Origin: JAFGCY01 sp964609245
GTDB lineage: Bacteria; 4484-113; JAFGCY01
Direction of reading: 5' to 3'
Assembly: GCA_964609245.1 (NCBI GenBank)
Contig: CAZSSB010000022.1
Location: 1 to 47,505, forward strand
Length of the DNA stretch: 47,505 nucleotides
Shown: positions 33,752 to 42,154 of the stretch, piece by piece
Layout of the letters: the number at the start of each line of letters is the position of its first letter
How positions within the stretch are numbered: position 1 is the stretch's first letter
Translations under genes and position numbers: made by a program
Notes under the pieces: model-generated
The model's input: only the letters and a program-made list of their open reading frames with translations
Told to the model about the DNA's origin: nothing
Database searches by the model: none

Positions 33752-34272
33752 GCGGTGGAGAGACGATCCGTCCGGCGCTCAGCACCGACGCCGCGCAGCT
33801 TGCGGAGATCTACAACGAAACCGTGGACGCGCGCGATGCCACGATGGACTTGAGCCGCAAGGACGAGCAGTACTACCGCAAGCTGCTGGCAGCGCTCGGC
33901 GAGCGCGAAGCCCTGCTGGTGCTGGCCGCGGGCGACCAGGTCCTGGGATGGGGCAGCATCCTGCGCTACAGCGACCGCGAGGGCTATGCCCGCGCCGCCG
34001 AGACCGCCGTATACCTCAGGCGCGAGCTGCGCCGGCGGGGGCTGGGCACGCTGCTCAAGCGTGAGCTGATCGAGCGCTGCCGCCAGCTGGGCTACCACCA
34101 CTTGGTGGCCAAGGTGTTCGCCCGCAATCAGGACAGCATCGAGTACAACCTGCGTCTGGGCTACGAAATCGTCGGCACGCAGCGCGAGATCGGCTGGTTC
34201 AATGGCCGCTGGGAGGACGTGACCATCATGCAGCTGGTGCTCGACGAAACCCAGCGTCCCGCGAGCGTCTAG
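33748..34272 (+). CDS. GNAT-family N-acetyltransferase
   Basis: 174 aa from the GTG at 33748, chosen for the 4-nt overlap with acpS. The N terminus IRPALSTDAAQLAEIYNETV and the acetyl-CoA loop RRELRRRGLGTLLKRELIE resemble the phosphinothricin-acetyltransferase-like group, as does the late YNLRLGYEIVGTQREIGW. The substrate, probably an amine, is unknown. The stop overlaps the convergent lipoprotein's stop. Confidence 0.85.
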   Translation: MSGGETIRPALSTDAAQLAEIYNETVDARDATMDLSRKDEQYYRKLLAALGEREALLVLAAGDQVLGWGSILRYSDREGYARAAETAVYLRRELRRRGLGTLLKRELIERCRQLGYHHLVAKVFARNQDSIEYNLRLGYEIVGTQREIGWFNGRWEDVTIMQLVLDETQRPASV

Positions 34273-36815
34273 GGAGCGAACAGACCGATGTCCTTCCAGT
34301 CCGGGCCGACGGCAAGCGGATCAGTGTTAAGGGTGTTGCTCGACGGCAGGTAGAGGAACTTGGTGGTGATCTGCTGCTGCGGCGTGCCCTCATACTGCAC
34401 GATCTTCGCCACCAGGATTACGCCGCCGTGGCCGTTATCGTTGAAGTAGTGCGCGCGCAGCCGGTATCCCTGGCCCCACCGCACCGTGTCGTTGGTCCGC
34501 AGCGCCCAGTACTCCGGCCCGAAGCCTGTCTCATTGTCGATGCTCAGTTCGCCGCCGTCTGCGGTATTCGGATGACTGTAGCTGGAGTAGTCGCCGGTCG
34601 GGTCGATCACGTACAGGTCGACGTCAGTGTCGTCCCGCGACCAGGTGAGCGTTACGGAGAGCACCGCGGGCACGGGATTGCCCTGCAAGCTGAAGGTACC
34701 GAGCGGATGGTTGTTGGGAATGAACAGCGGGTTGACGCTGGAACCGCCTTGGCCCCAGGTCGTGAAGTGGAAGGCGTTCAGCCCGGGCTGGATCGGGATG
34801 TCAACGCCGAAGGTACCATTCTCCTGCACCGGAACCTCGAACATCTGCTGGTTGATGAACACCTGCAACTTGTCGACCAGGATTGAGCCGCTGTGGATAT
34901 TGCCGATTAAACGTGTGGTGCCGGTGCCGACCTCTTCGCCGTTGGCGTGTGAGGTGATCGAAATCTCAGCATAGCCGGTATCCGTGAAGCGCGTTTCGGC
35001 GTCGTAAAGGATGTTCTGGTATGTCTCCGTCATTTTGATGGCGCCACCACCCCAGAACGCGATGCGGTCCCATTCGCCGTACTTCGTGAAAGAGCCGCTG
35101 GCGATGCCAGTCGGAGTGTAGGTAATGTAGCCCGGAACGTGCGACAGGTTTGGGTCGTAAACCCAGAGCCCGCCGTCATCATAGCCGTAGGCGAGCACAG
35201 AGTGCCTGCCGTCGCCGATCGCATCTGTGAGATAGGCGAGGTCGATCAACACCGGCGTCGCTGTCAGCAGCAGCGTATAACGCGCAGTGGACCAGTTGTA
35301 GTAATCCCCCGCAGTGCGGTTCGCCAGGAATTCACTGCAGTATTCCGAGTACTTCTGCGCGATCGAATTGAAGGCTCGGGTGGCGATTACGTCCTGGCCC
35401 TTGAGATCACCCACGCTGTACATGAAACGCGGGTATAAGTCCCCGCGGTTGTCAGCGTGGTTCTGCCAATACCACACTGCGAAGGAACTCATGCCGGCGC
35501 ACTCGCCACCGGGGTTGTAGACCGAACCGGTATTGTAAACCTGAAATGCATCTCCGACCGGATTGAAACTTGTCAGGTAATGCCCGGTCTGGCCGTTGAG
35601 CAGCTCCGGCCGCAGCAGGGCGATCACGAAGGTGCCGCTGTGGAAAGTGCCAGTGGTGAACTGGTTGCCTTCAACGTTCAATATGGATGCACCAAGCAGC
35701 TCGAATCGGCCGTCCTCATCCACCGTGTAGGGGATGGCCACGTTCGGGAGATCGCCGCCGCGTGGATAAGGTGTCGTGATGGAAACCGGAAAGGCATACT
35801 GCTGTTGCCCACCGCTATCGATTACGATGAGCGGCGTACTGATTGCTTCAAGCGGCAGCTCGAGCAGGCCGTCGTTGTAACCCAGCGATACCGCGGTTGG
35901 TTCGGCCAGCGCGCCCTCCGGGAACTCGATAGAAATGCCCTCCAGAGGTGAGGACGGAGGTCCGGACAGCATTCCGCCCTCAGGTCCAAGGGTCTGTGTG
36001 ACCAGCGCCGTAGTGCTACCGAACTGCACAAGTACCGCATCACCACTGGGCACGCTGGGCAGGCTAGGCTCACCTTCGTGGCCATCGCCGTCATGGGGCA
36101 CGACCCAGTAGTACTCAAAACCGTCCGACAGCACTTCACAGGACATTCGCAGCTGGCCCGGCGACTGCACGGCGGGCAGACCCAGGCTGGCGACTGCTGA
36201 GCGCGCACCGTCCACTGAATCCGCGCCGTAGATGTTGTAGCCGGCGACGAAGGACTGGTAGTGCTGGCCGATCGGCGTGATGTCGCTGACTGTCACTAGT
36301 CCGTCAGCGTTGCCGTCGGCGCGCTGCGCCATGCCCCAGTCCGGGTCGCTGGCACTCACTTCGTAGTGCTGGCCGATCGGCGTCAGGTCGGTGACGCCCA
36401 CCAGGCCGTCGAGGTTGTAGTCCCCGATGTTACGGTAGGTCCACTCAAGGCGGAACTCACCTGCTCCGTCGCGGATCAGGCGGAGGTCGGCCACCGCATT
36501 GCCGGAACCCGTTGGTGCCGCCGCGGCGATTCTCGTTTCGGCGCGGGCGCTGAGCACCGCCACGAGCTCAGCCTGCAGTCGGTTGAACAGCTCAGGTTCT
36601 ACACCCGCCGGCGTCTCCGCCGACCGCACCTCGGCAATCGCCGCAGCCACCGGAGCGGGCGCAGGCCATGGCTGTTCGCTGGGCGGGGCGCCGGGCAGGG
36701 GGGCCCCCGCCTGTGGCTCGGCGAGCTGGGACGAGCCGCCACAGGCCGCTGAGCAGAAGATTAGAGCTACCAGGCAAAACGCCGGCAGCAGGCCGGCACA
36801 ACAAGATCGACGCAT
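34269..36815 (-). CDS. Large multidomain lipoprotein: dockerin-like, ZU5-like, papain-like and DUF2135-like domains
   Basis: 848 aa from the ATG at 36815 (a TTG at 36824 is also in frame). Lipobox FCSAAC, Cys25. Residues ~132-187 hold two EF-hand-like loops, NLDGLVGVTDLTPIG and NADGLVTVSDITPIG. Residues ~275-350 look like ZU5 (GPEGGML, FPEGALAEPT). Residues ~425-590 resemble a papain-like cysteine peptidase: Cys439 in GGECAGMSSFAVWYW, His538 in GRHSVLAYGYDD, Asp554 in WVYDPN. Residues ~620-690 form an Ig-like domain, and ~718-825 a DUF2135-like one (LTWSRDDTDVDLYVIDPTG). A surface-exposed peptidase or transglutaminase-like enzyme is inferred, not shown. TATCAT lies 28 nt upstream. Confidence 0.82.
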   Translation of the reverse strand: MRRSCCAGLLPAFCLVALIFCSAACGGSSQLAEPQAGAPLPGAPPSEQPWPAPAPVAAAIAEVRSAETPAGVEPELFNRLQAELVAVLSARAETRIAAAAPTGSGNAVADLRLIRDGAGEFRLEWTYRNIGDYNLDGLVGVTDLTPIGQHYEVSASDPDWGMAQRADGNADGLVTVSDITPIGQHYQSFVAGYNIYGADSVDGARSAVASLGLPAVQSPGQLRMSCEVLSDGFEYYWVVPHDGDGHEGEPSLPSVPSGDAVLVQFGSTTALVTQTLGPEGGMLSGPPSSPLEGISIEFPEGALAEPTAVSLGYNDGLLELPLEAISTPLIVIDSGGQQQYAFPVSITTPYPRGGDLPNVAIPYTVDEDGRFELLGASILNVEGNQFTTGTFHSGTFVIALLRPELLNGQTGHYLTSFNPVGDAFQVYNTGSVYNPGGECAGMSSFAVWYWQNHADNRGDLYPRFMYSVGDLKGQDVIATRAFNSIAQKYSEYCSEFLANRTAGDYYNWSTARYTLLLTATPVLIDLAYLTDAIGDGRHSVLAYGYDDGGLWVYDPNLSHVPGYITYTPTGIASGSFTKYGEWDRIAFWGGGAIKMTETYQNILYDAETRFTDTGYAEISITSHANGEEVGTGTTRLIGNIHSGSILVDKLQVFINQQMFEVPVQENGTFGVDIPIQPGLNAFHFTTWGQGGSSVNPLFIPNNHPLGTFSLQGNPVPAVLSVTLTWSRDDTDVDLYVIDPTGDYSSYSHPNTADGGELSIDNETGFGPEYWALRTNDTVRWGQGYRLRAHYFNDNGHGGVILVAKIVQYEGTPQQQITTKFLYLPSSNTLNTDPLAVGPDWKDIGLFAP

Positions 36816-36875
36816 CTCTGCCAATCCCCGATCAGGATGCTAAATGATACCGCTTTTGGGATCGGGCGACCAGGG

Positions 36876-39707
36876 TCAGGCGGTATTCTGCGCCACTTCG
36901 CAGCTGACGGCGAAGGGATTGCCCTCGATGGTGACGGCGTCCTCCGGCCCCGCGCCTTTCATCAGCGACGTGGTGCGCGCGTTGCAGGTGCTCAGCAGGT
37001 CGCCCATCACACTCTGCAGCGCCTCGGGAGCGAAGCGCTTCTCCGCCGTCTCGTCGAGCAAGTGGATCGTCAGGCGACTGAGCGGTACCTTGAGGCTGAT
37101 GTTGCGCTCGCTCTTCCACTTGCGGGCCAGCGCCACGATGTCCACCAGCAGCTGGCCGGCCTTCATCTCGGCGTCGCCGGCCGCGCTCTTGTCACAGGGC
37201 GGCCAGGGCTCCTCGTGGATGCTGCGGCCGGCGGTCCAGCGCGCGTGGTACCAGCTCCAGCACTCCTCGGCGATGTGCGGCAGCACGGGCGCGAACAGCT
37301 TGAGCACTGCCGCCAGCCCCAGGAACAGCGCCGCCTGCGCGCTTAGGCGCAGCTCATCCAGATCGTCTTTGGGATGACCGGCGTCGATCAGGTCGTCACG
37401 ATAGAGCCGCCCTTTGCTGAGTTCCAGGTAGTTGTCGCAGAAGTCCGCCCAGAAGAAGTCCTCGGCGGCCTGGCGGGCGTCGCCGAACTCGTACTGCTGG
37501 TTGGCCTTGGTCGCACGTTCGATGGTATGCCGCAGGCGTTCCAGCATCCACTTGTCGGTCGGGTAAGTGACCAGCTCCAGCAGCGCGTCGATGTCGTATG
37601 TCTGGTGGGGCGGCCGTCTCTGGCCGCCATCGGGATCGCGGGCAGGGACGCCCGCGCCACCGGTCGGCTCGAAGTCCAGCAGGTGTCTGAGCGCGAACTT
37701 GGTGGCGTTGAACAGCTTGGTGATCAGCCGCTTGCCGTCGCCGAGCTGGTGCTCGTCGTAGAGCGTATCCGTACCCAGCTTGCAGCCTGAGGCCCAGTAG
37801 CGCAGGCCGTCGGCCGTGTATTTCTCAACCATCTCCGCCGGCGTGACGGTGTGGCCGTCGCTCTTGGTGATCTTGCGGCGCCCCACGTCCTGGGCGTGAC
37901 CGCTGATCACGATGTCCTTCCACGGGATCACGCCGAAGTGGTAGTAGGCCTTGGTGATGGTGTAGAAGGCCCAGGTGCGGATGATGTCGTGGGCCTGGGG
38001 CCGCAGATCCATCGGGTAGAGCTTGTCGTGGCGCTCCTGCACCTCCGGATCATCCACGCCGATGCGCAGATGCGTGCAGAGCAGCGGCGTCAGGCTGCTG
38101 GTCGCCCAGGTGTCCATCACGTCGGTTTCGGGCTCGGAATCGGCATAAGGGTCGATGCCGACGCGGTCATCGAAGCCGTGCATTGGGCCGTGCTGTTCCT
38201 TGTCCCGCGCGTAGGCCTGCTCGTCCGGCTGGTCCACCAGCGGATTGACGGGCAGCTGCTCCACGCTGGCCAGCAGCGGCCGGCGCTGTGGTCCGCGGCC
38301 CACGTACCAGATCGGGAACGGCACGCCGTTGTAGCGCTGGCGGCTGATGCACCAGTCCTGGTTGAGGCCCTCCACCCAGTGCTCGAAGCGCTTGAGCATG
38401 TGCTGGGGATACCAGTTGACCTTGCGGCCCTGGGCGATGAGTTCGTCCTTGAACTCCAGCAGCTTGATGTACCACTGCGGGGTGACGATGATCTCGATCG
38501 GCACCTTGCCGCGCTCCGAGTGACGCACGATGTGCTCGATCTCGTCCACCTTGGTCAGCAGGCCGGCCTGCTCCAGCTCGCCGCGGATCCATTCCTGGGA
38601 GGCCTTGATCTTCATGCCCGCCATCCGGCCCGCCAGCTCGGCGGCGCGCTGCGGATTGCGGCTGGGCCACTGCTGCCCGAGCAGCAGCTGTTGCTCTTCC
38701 TCATAGGCGGTTCCCGCCAGACCGCACTCCGCCCCAGCGGGCGACGTGAACAGGTCGGCGAAGTCGCTGATCCGGCCGCTGCGCTCGATGATCACGCGCG
38801 TCGGCAGTTTGAACTGCTGCCAGTGCTCCACGTCGTCGGTGTCGCCGAAGGTGCAGCACATCAGGATGCCGGTGCCCTTCTCCGGGTCGGCCTTCTCGCT
38901 GGGCAGAATCGGCACCTCGACCTCGAACAGCGGTGTGATTGCCTTCCTGCCGAACAGGTGTTTGTAGCGCTCGTCGTGGGGGTGGGCGAACACCGCCACG
39001 CAGGCGGGGATCAGCTCCGGGCGCGTGGTGGCGATCGTCACCGGCTGAAGGTCGCCGGTGCCGTCGTCGAAGTGAAAGGTCACGTCGTGGAACTTGCCGG
39101 GCACTTCGTGGTCGATGATCTCGGCCTGGGCGATGGCGGTCTGGTCCGCCCAGCACCACATCGTCGGCGCTTCCTTGCGATAGATGTAGCCCTTGTTGTA
39201 CAGGTCGATGAAGCTGGCCTGGCTGATCGCGCGGCTGCGGGCGTCAATCGTGGTGTAGAACTGGCTCCAGTCACAGCTGAGCGCCAGGCTCTGCCAGAGG
39301 TCCTTGAACTGCTGCTCGGCCTCCTCCAGGATCGGGGTGCACAGCCGGATGAACTCCTCGCGGCCGACCTCATGGGCGCGCTTGCCCGTCACGCGCTCCA
39401 CCAGCCGCTCGCTGGGCAGCCCGTTGTCGTCGAAACCGAAGGGATAAAAGACGTGCTTGCCCGCCATCCGCTGGTAGCGCACGCTGAAATCCGTGTGCGT
39501 GTAGCTGTAGACGTGGCCGATGTGCAGCGCGCCGGAGACCGTCGGCGGGGGGGTGTCGATGCTGTAGACCTCATCGCGCGGGCGCGTAGGATCGTAGTTG
39601 TAGACGCCGGACTCCATCCAGTAGCGCTGCCAGAAGCGCTCGCGCTCGATGCCGCCGAAGCGCCTGGGCAGGTCGTCCACGCTCTTGATTGGGTTGGGAT
39701 ATTCCAT
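36876..39707 (-). CDS. valS: Valine--tRNA ligase, archaeal-like type
   Basis: 943 aa. Class Ia synthetase that charges tRNA-Val. HIGH motif in PPTVSGALHIGHVYSYTHTD; the KMSKS loop is KITKSDGHTVTP. The editing domain spans ~200-400 (VTIATTRPELIPACVAVFAH). Features of the archaeal/eukaryote-like ValS group include WCWADQTAIAQAEI and DVMDTWATSSLTPLL. The C-terminal coiled coil of typical bacterial ValS is missing. Near residue 695 an in-frame insert (TGGAGVPARDPDGGQRRPPHQ in two parts: TGGAGVPARD, PDGGQRRPPHQ) coincides with a palindromic repeat at 37609-37664. ATG preceded by AGGAAAG. Confidence 0.94.
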   Translation of the reverse strand: MEYPNPIKSVDDLPRRFGGIERERFWQRYWMESGVYNYDPTRPRDEVYSIDTPPPTVSGALHIGHVYSYTHTDFSVRYQRMAGKHVFYPFGFDDNGLPSERLVERVTGKRAHEVGREEFIRLCTPILEEAEQQFKDLWQSLALSCDWSQFYTTIDARSRAISQASFIDLYNKGYIYRKEAPTMWCWADQTAIAQAEIIDHEVPGKFHDVTFHFDDGTGDLQPVTIATTRPELIPACVAVFAHPHDERYKHLFGRKAITPLFEVEVPILPSEKADPEKGTGILMCCTFGDTDDVEHWQQFKLPTRVIIERSGRISDFADLFTSPAGAECGLAGTAYEEEQQLLLGQQWPSRNPQRAAELAGRMAGMKIKASQEWIRGELEQAGLLTKVDEIEHIVRHSERGKVPIEIIVTPQWYIKLLEFKDELIAQGRKVNWYPQHMLKRFEHWVEGLNQDWCISRQRYNGVPFPIWYVGRGPQRRPLLASVEQLPVNPLVDQPDEQAYARDKEQHGPMHGFDDRVGIDPYADSEPETDVMDTWATSSLTPLLCTHLRIGVDDPEVQERHDKLYPMDLRPQAHDIIRTWAFYTITKAYYHFGVIPWKDIVISGHAQDVGRRKITKSDGHTVTPAEMVEKYTADGLRYWASGCKLGTDTLYDEHQLGDGKRLITKLFNATKFALRHLLDFEPTGGAGVPARDPDGGQRRPPHQTYDIDALLELVTYPTDKWMLERLRHTIERATKANQQYEFGDARQAAEDFFWADFCDNYLELSKGRLYRDDLIDAGHPKDDLDELRLSAQAALFLGLAAVLKLFAPVLPHIAEECWSWYHARWTAGRSIHEEPWPPCDKSAAGDAEMKAGQLLVDIVALARKWKSERNISLKVPLSRLTIHLLDETAEKRFAPEALQSVMGDLLSTCNARTTSLMKGAGPEDAVTIEGNPFAVSCEVAQNTA
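37609..37664. repeat. Two-hairpin palindromic repeat inside valS (REP-like, copy 2)
   Basis: Hairpin A: GGCGGCC (37609-37615) and GGCCGCC (37622-37628), a perfect 7-bp stem with a 6-nt loop. Hairpin B: GCGGGC (37638-37643) and GCCCGC (37650-37655), followed by GCCACCGGT. Hairpin B matches the copy at 24584-24611. The length keeps the valS frame open. Confidence 0.7.
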
Positions 39708-39748
39708 GACGCTTTCCTGTTACCGTCGGGCCAGGATTCAGGCTCCCC

Positions 39749-39754
39749 ATTATA
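39749..39754 (-). promoter_or_regulatory. -10 element for valS
   Basis: TATAAT on the minus strand gives a leader of ~35 nt ending in AGGAAAG. It lies within a 7-bp inverted repeat, GCTCCCC (39742-39748) and GGGGAGC (39782-39788), which might act as an operator or as a leader hairpin. No -35 match is visible. Confidence 0.5.
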
Positions 39755-39800
39755 GCCACGCCCGGGCCGTGCGGGGCGGACGGGGAGCGTCGCGGCGCGT

Positions 39801-39878
39801 CTAGCCTACGACGGTTGCGGCGGCGCCAACCAGCCTCGTCAGGGCTCGCCGCTGCCGCCTGCGTCCTTTGCGCATCAT
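39801..39878 (-). CDS. Possible 25-residue basic peptide upstream of valS
   Basis: The frame reads MMRKGRRRQRRALTRL followed by VGAAATVVG and a TAG. It has a perfect TATAAT (39893-39888 on the minus strand) 9 nt before the ATG, the spacing seen at other leaderless genes here. It lies on the same strand as valS, 93 bp upstream. It may be a small basic protein or a leader peptide, since three Val codons lie near its end. Could also be chance. Confidence 0.3.
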   Translation of the reverse strand: MMRKGRRRQRRALTRLVGAAATVVG

Positions 39879-39887
39879 GGTGCTCGT

Positions 39888-39893
39888 ATTATA
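39888..39893 (-). promoter_or_regulatory. TATAAT upstream of the small valS-proximal frame
   Basis: Perfect -10 hexamer on the minus strand; it may start a longer valS transcript. Confidence 0.4.
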
Positions 39894-39968
39894 CCCGCCG
39901 TTCACATGGGTAGAGTAAACATGAGGGACGAAGCCTGGGCTGGTTGTACTTGACCCAGGGAGGATAGG

Positions 39969-40622
39969 ATGGGACGCTTGCTCATGGCGATGAGCGTCGT
40001 GATGGTGCTGCTCTGCTGCGTTGGCTGCCAGGGGGGCAACATCGACTACGGCGACCAGACGGTGATCCTCTACTCCGTGCCCCTCGAAGTTGTGAGCACT
40101 CCACGCTTCACTGCCGCGACCTATGACGACCAGGAGTTTCGCGATTTCGTCACCGCATGGATGGCGGGCCGGCTGATCTCGACCGGCGCGGGTGGCAGCC
40201 GCAAGTCCTGGGAGCAGTTCCCCAAGCGGCACTTCACCCTCCAGAGCGGCGGGGTGACGACCTTTGTCGACCGGGAGCAGATGTGCTTCAGCAATCACGA
40301 GGGATTCACCGGCGTGCGGCACGTGGCCGGAGGTATTGCCACGGTCGAGTTCACGGACAAGGATCCGCTGGAACCGAGCGAGGCGGCACACGGCGTGTGC
40401 CACGACGTCAAGCTGACGGGCAGCTTCGACGCCGCGCTGGCGGAGAGCATGATCAACGATGCCGCGCTGCAGCTGCTTAAGGAGGCAACCCCGCCGCACT
40501 ACTCGGCCCAGACGTTGACGGGGGACTTCACGATCACCGCGGAACGCTCGGGCGTGCTCTACAGCGCCGATTTCCAGATTGATCTGCGGGCACGCGCCAT
40601 CGGCTGGATCGGCGGATTCTGA
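39969..40622 (+). CDS. Lipoprotein of unknown function
   Basis: 217 aa, ATG after GGGAGGATAGG. Signal peptide VVMVLLCCVGCQGG; the lipobox Cys is probably residue 20. The mature part has no recognised domain. It contains DDQEFRDFVTAWMAG, KRHFTLQSGGVTTFVD and a late segment GDFTITAERSGVLYS, with two further Cys. First of four lipoprotein genes in a row, each separated by 100-150 bp. Confidence 0.7.
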   Translation: MGRLLMAMSVVMVLLCCVGCQGGNIDYGDQTVILYSVPLEVVSTPRFTAATYDDQEFRDFVTAWMAGRLISTGAGGSRKSWEQFPKRHFTLQSGGVTTFVDREQMCFSNHEGFTGVRHVAGGIATVEFTDKDPLEPSEAAHGVCHDVKLTGSFDAALAESMINDAALQLLKEATPPHYSAQTLTGDFTITAERSGVLYSADFQIDLRARAIGWIGGF

Positions 40623-40734
40623 ACACGGCATACCTCGAGCATCACCCACGGCCCTCGCGCCGGTGGTCGGAGCAGTCTCCCGGCTTCCGCCGCAGTTCTG
40701 TTTGGAGCCGCGGAAACTGGGTATCAGTATCGGT

Positions 40735-40740
40735 TATAGT
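40735..40740 (+). promoter_or_regulatory. -10 element for the SGNH-like lipoprotein gene
   Basis: TATAGT, 33 nt before the ATG, with GGAGG in between. No good -35. Confidence 0.35.
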
Positions 40741-40773
40741 TCGGAGCACACAGACACCCGGAGGTAGGGACAT

Positions 40774-42048
40774 ATGTTGCGCTTGGTCAGCTGGATTACC
40801 GTGGTAGCGATCCTCACCGTGCTTGCAGCCTGCAGCGGCAATTCGCCCGTGCCGCCCGCCGGCGGTGGCGAGACGCAGCTGCAGAACCCGATGGACCTGG
40901 ATCTGCCCAGCCCGCGCGATCTGCCCGGCCACGAATCCGCGGCGATCATCAGCGAGGAACTCGGCGGCTGGTTCAACATCGACCCATACCCGTCGCACCG
41001 GATCTCCGGCAGCGGCACGGACTGCCTGTTCTACGGCGACTGGGACCCGGACAACCCGACGCCGCGCGACCCGGCCTACGTCACATATGACATCCCGCTG
41101 GGCGAGGTGGAGCCCTTCAGCCTGGAGCTTGAGTGGGAGGGCGCGGCGCCGGCGGTCTGGGCCGCGCTGGGCAACTACGGCACCAACGAGTGGGAGTGGT
41201 ACGAGGCCGGCGGGCCGGTCCTGCTGCCACCCGGCCTCGATGGCTACCTCGACCCGTACGACCAGCTGCTGGTGCTGATCGTGGTGACCGACTTCGGGGA
41301 GTTCCGGCTCAAGCGACTGTGGCTGGGCGACGGTGAGGGCACTGTGCTGACCGACCTGTTCTTCCTGCACCACTCCACCGGCGAAGGGATCATCGATGGC
41401 GGGGTGCGTGAGTACATCAGCGACTACAACGACGCCAACGGCACGGAATTCGAGTTCTGGGACCACGGCTACAACGAAGACGGCCTGTTCGACGCGGAGG
41501 GTGTTTCCGTGGGCCGCTACGACATCCCCGGTGACAACACCGATCCGGACGGCCTGCACTACCTGTGGTGCAGTGACGACGTGGAGGCCCAGGGCTGTCG
41601 GACAGAGATCATTACCAACCATAAAGTGATCGCCTTCAAGTCGTGTTATCCGGCCTCCAACATCGAGGACGCCGATCAGCTGCAGCAGTACAAGGACTGG
41701 TACATCGAGATGCTCAGCTACTTCCACGCGCGCCAGGACTGCGTGTTCGTGGTGATGAGCACGCCGCCGCTGCATCCGGAGCATACGAACGCCGACAATG
41801 CCGCCCGGGCACGACAGTTCGCCAACTGGCTGAAGAGTGGCGAGTACCTGGACGGCCAGCCCAACGTGGTCTGTTTCGACCTGTTCGACGCGCTGGCCCA
41901 ACCGGACGGTGTGGGCGCGGAGGCCAACATGCTGCGGGCGGATTACCGCCAGGCAGGCGAAGCTAACAGCCATCCGAACCAGCTGGCCAACGAGACTGTC
42001 GCGCCGGTGTTCGCCCAGTTCCTGATCGACGCCGGGCTCGCGCACTAG
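40774..42048 (+). CDS. SGNH-hydrolase-like lipoprotein
   Basis: 424 aa. Lipobox TVLAACSG (Cys20). The first ~200 residues are a beta-rich module (YVTYDIPLGEVEPFSLELEW). From ~198 the SGNH/GDSL-like domain starts with LFFLHHSTGEGIIDGG, where the Ser is the likely nucleophile. Next come AFKSCYPASNIED, FVVMSTPPLHPEHTN, ARQFANWLKSGEYL, and near the end NSHPNQLANETVAPVF, holding the catalytic His. It is probably an extracellular esterase or deacetylase; the substrate is unknown. A 40-bp copy of its 3' end recurs at 42810. Confidence 0.78.
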   Translation: MLRLVSWITVVAILTVLAACSGNSPVPPAGGGETQLQNPMDLDLPSPRDLPGHESAAIISEELGGWFNIDPYPSHRISGSGTDCLFYGDWDPDNPTPRDPAYVTYDIPLGEVEPFSLELEWEGAAPAVWAALGNYGTNEWEWYEAGGPVLLPPGLDGYLDPYDQLLVLIVVTDFGEFRLKRLWLGDGEGTVLTDLFFLHHSTGEGIIDGGVREYISDYNDANGTEFEFWDHGYNEDGLFDAEGVSVGRYDIPGDNTDPDGLHYLWCSDDVEAQGCRTEIITNHKVIAFKSCYPASNIEDADQLQQYKDWYIEMLSYFHARQDCVFVVMSTPPLHPEHTNADNAARARQFANWLKSGEYLDGQPNVVCFDLFDALAQPDGVGAEANMLRADYRQAGEANSHPNQLANETVAPVFAQFLIDAGLAH

Positions 42049-42132
42049 CGGTGGCGTACACCGAATAGGGGATGCGGATGCTCTTGCAGGCTTGCCGCCC
42101 TTGGCCGCCGCGCCGTGCATTAGCAGTGCGGG

Positions 42133-42138
42133 TATAAT
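42133..42138 (+). promoter_or_regulatory. -10 element for the lipoprotein gene at 42155
   Basis: Perfect TATAAT, 16 nt before the ATG, with GGAGGT between; a very short leader. Confidence 0.5.
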
Positions 42139-42154
42139 CCGGGTGGAGGTGGGC

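Noticed and set aside
37851..39755. 634-aa open frame on the plus strand
   Set aside because: Antisense to valS, whose motifs are complete; composition is Ala/Val/Asp/His-rich noise.
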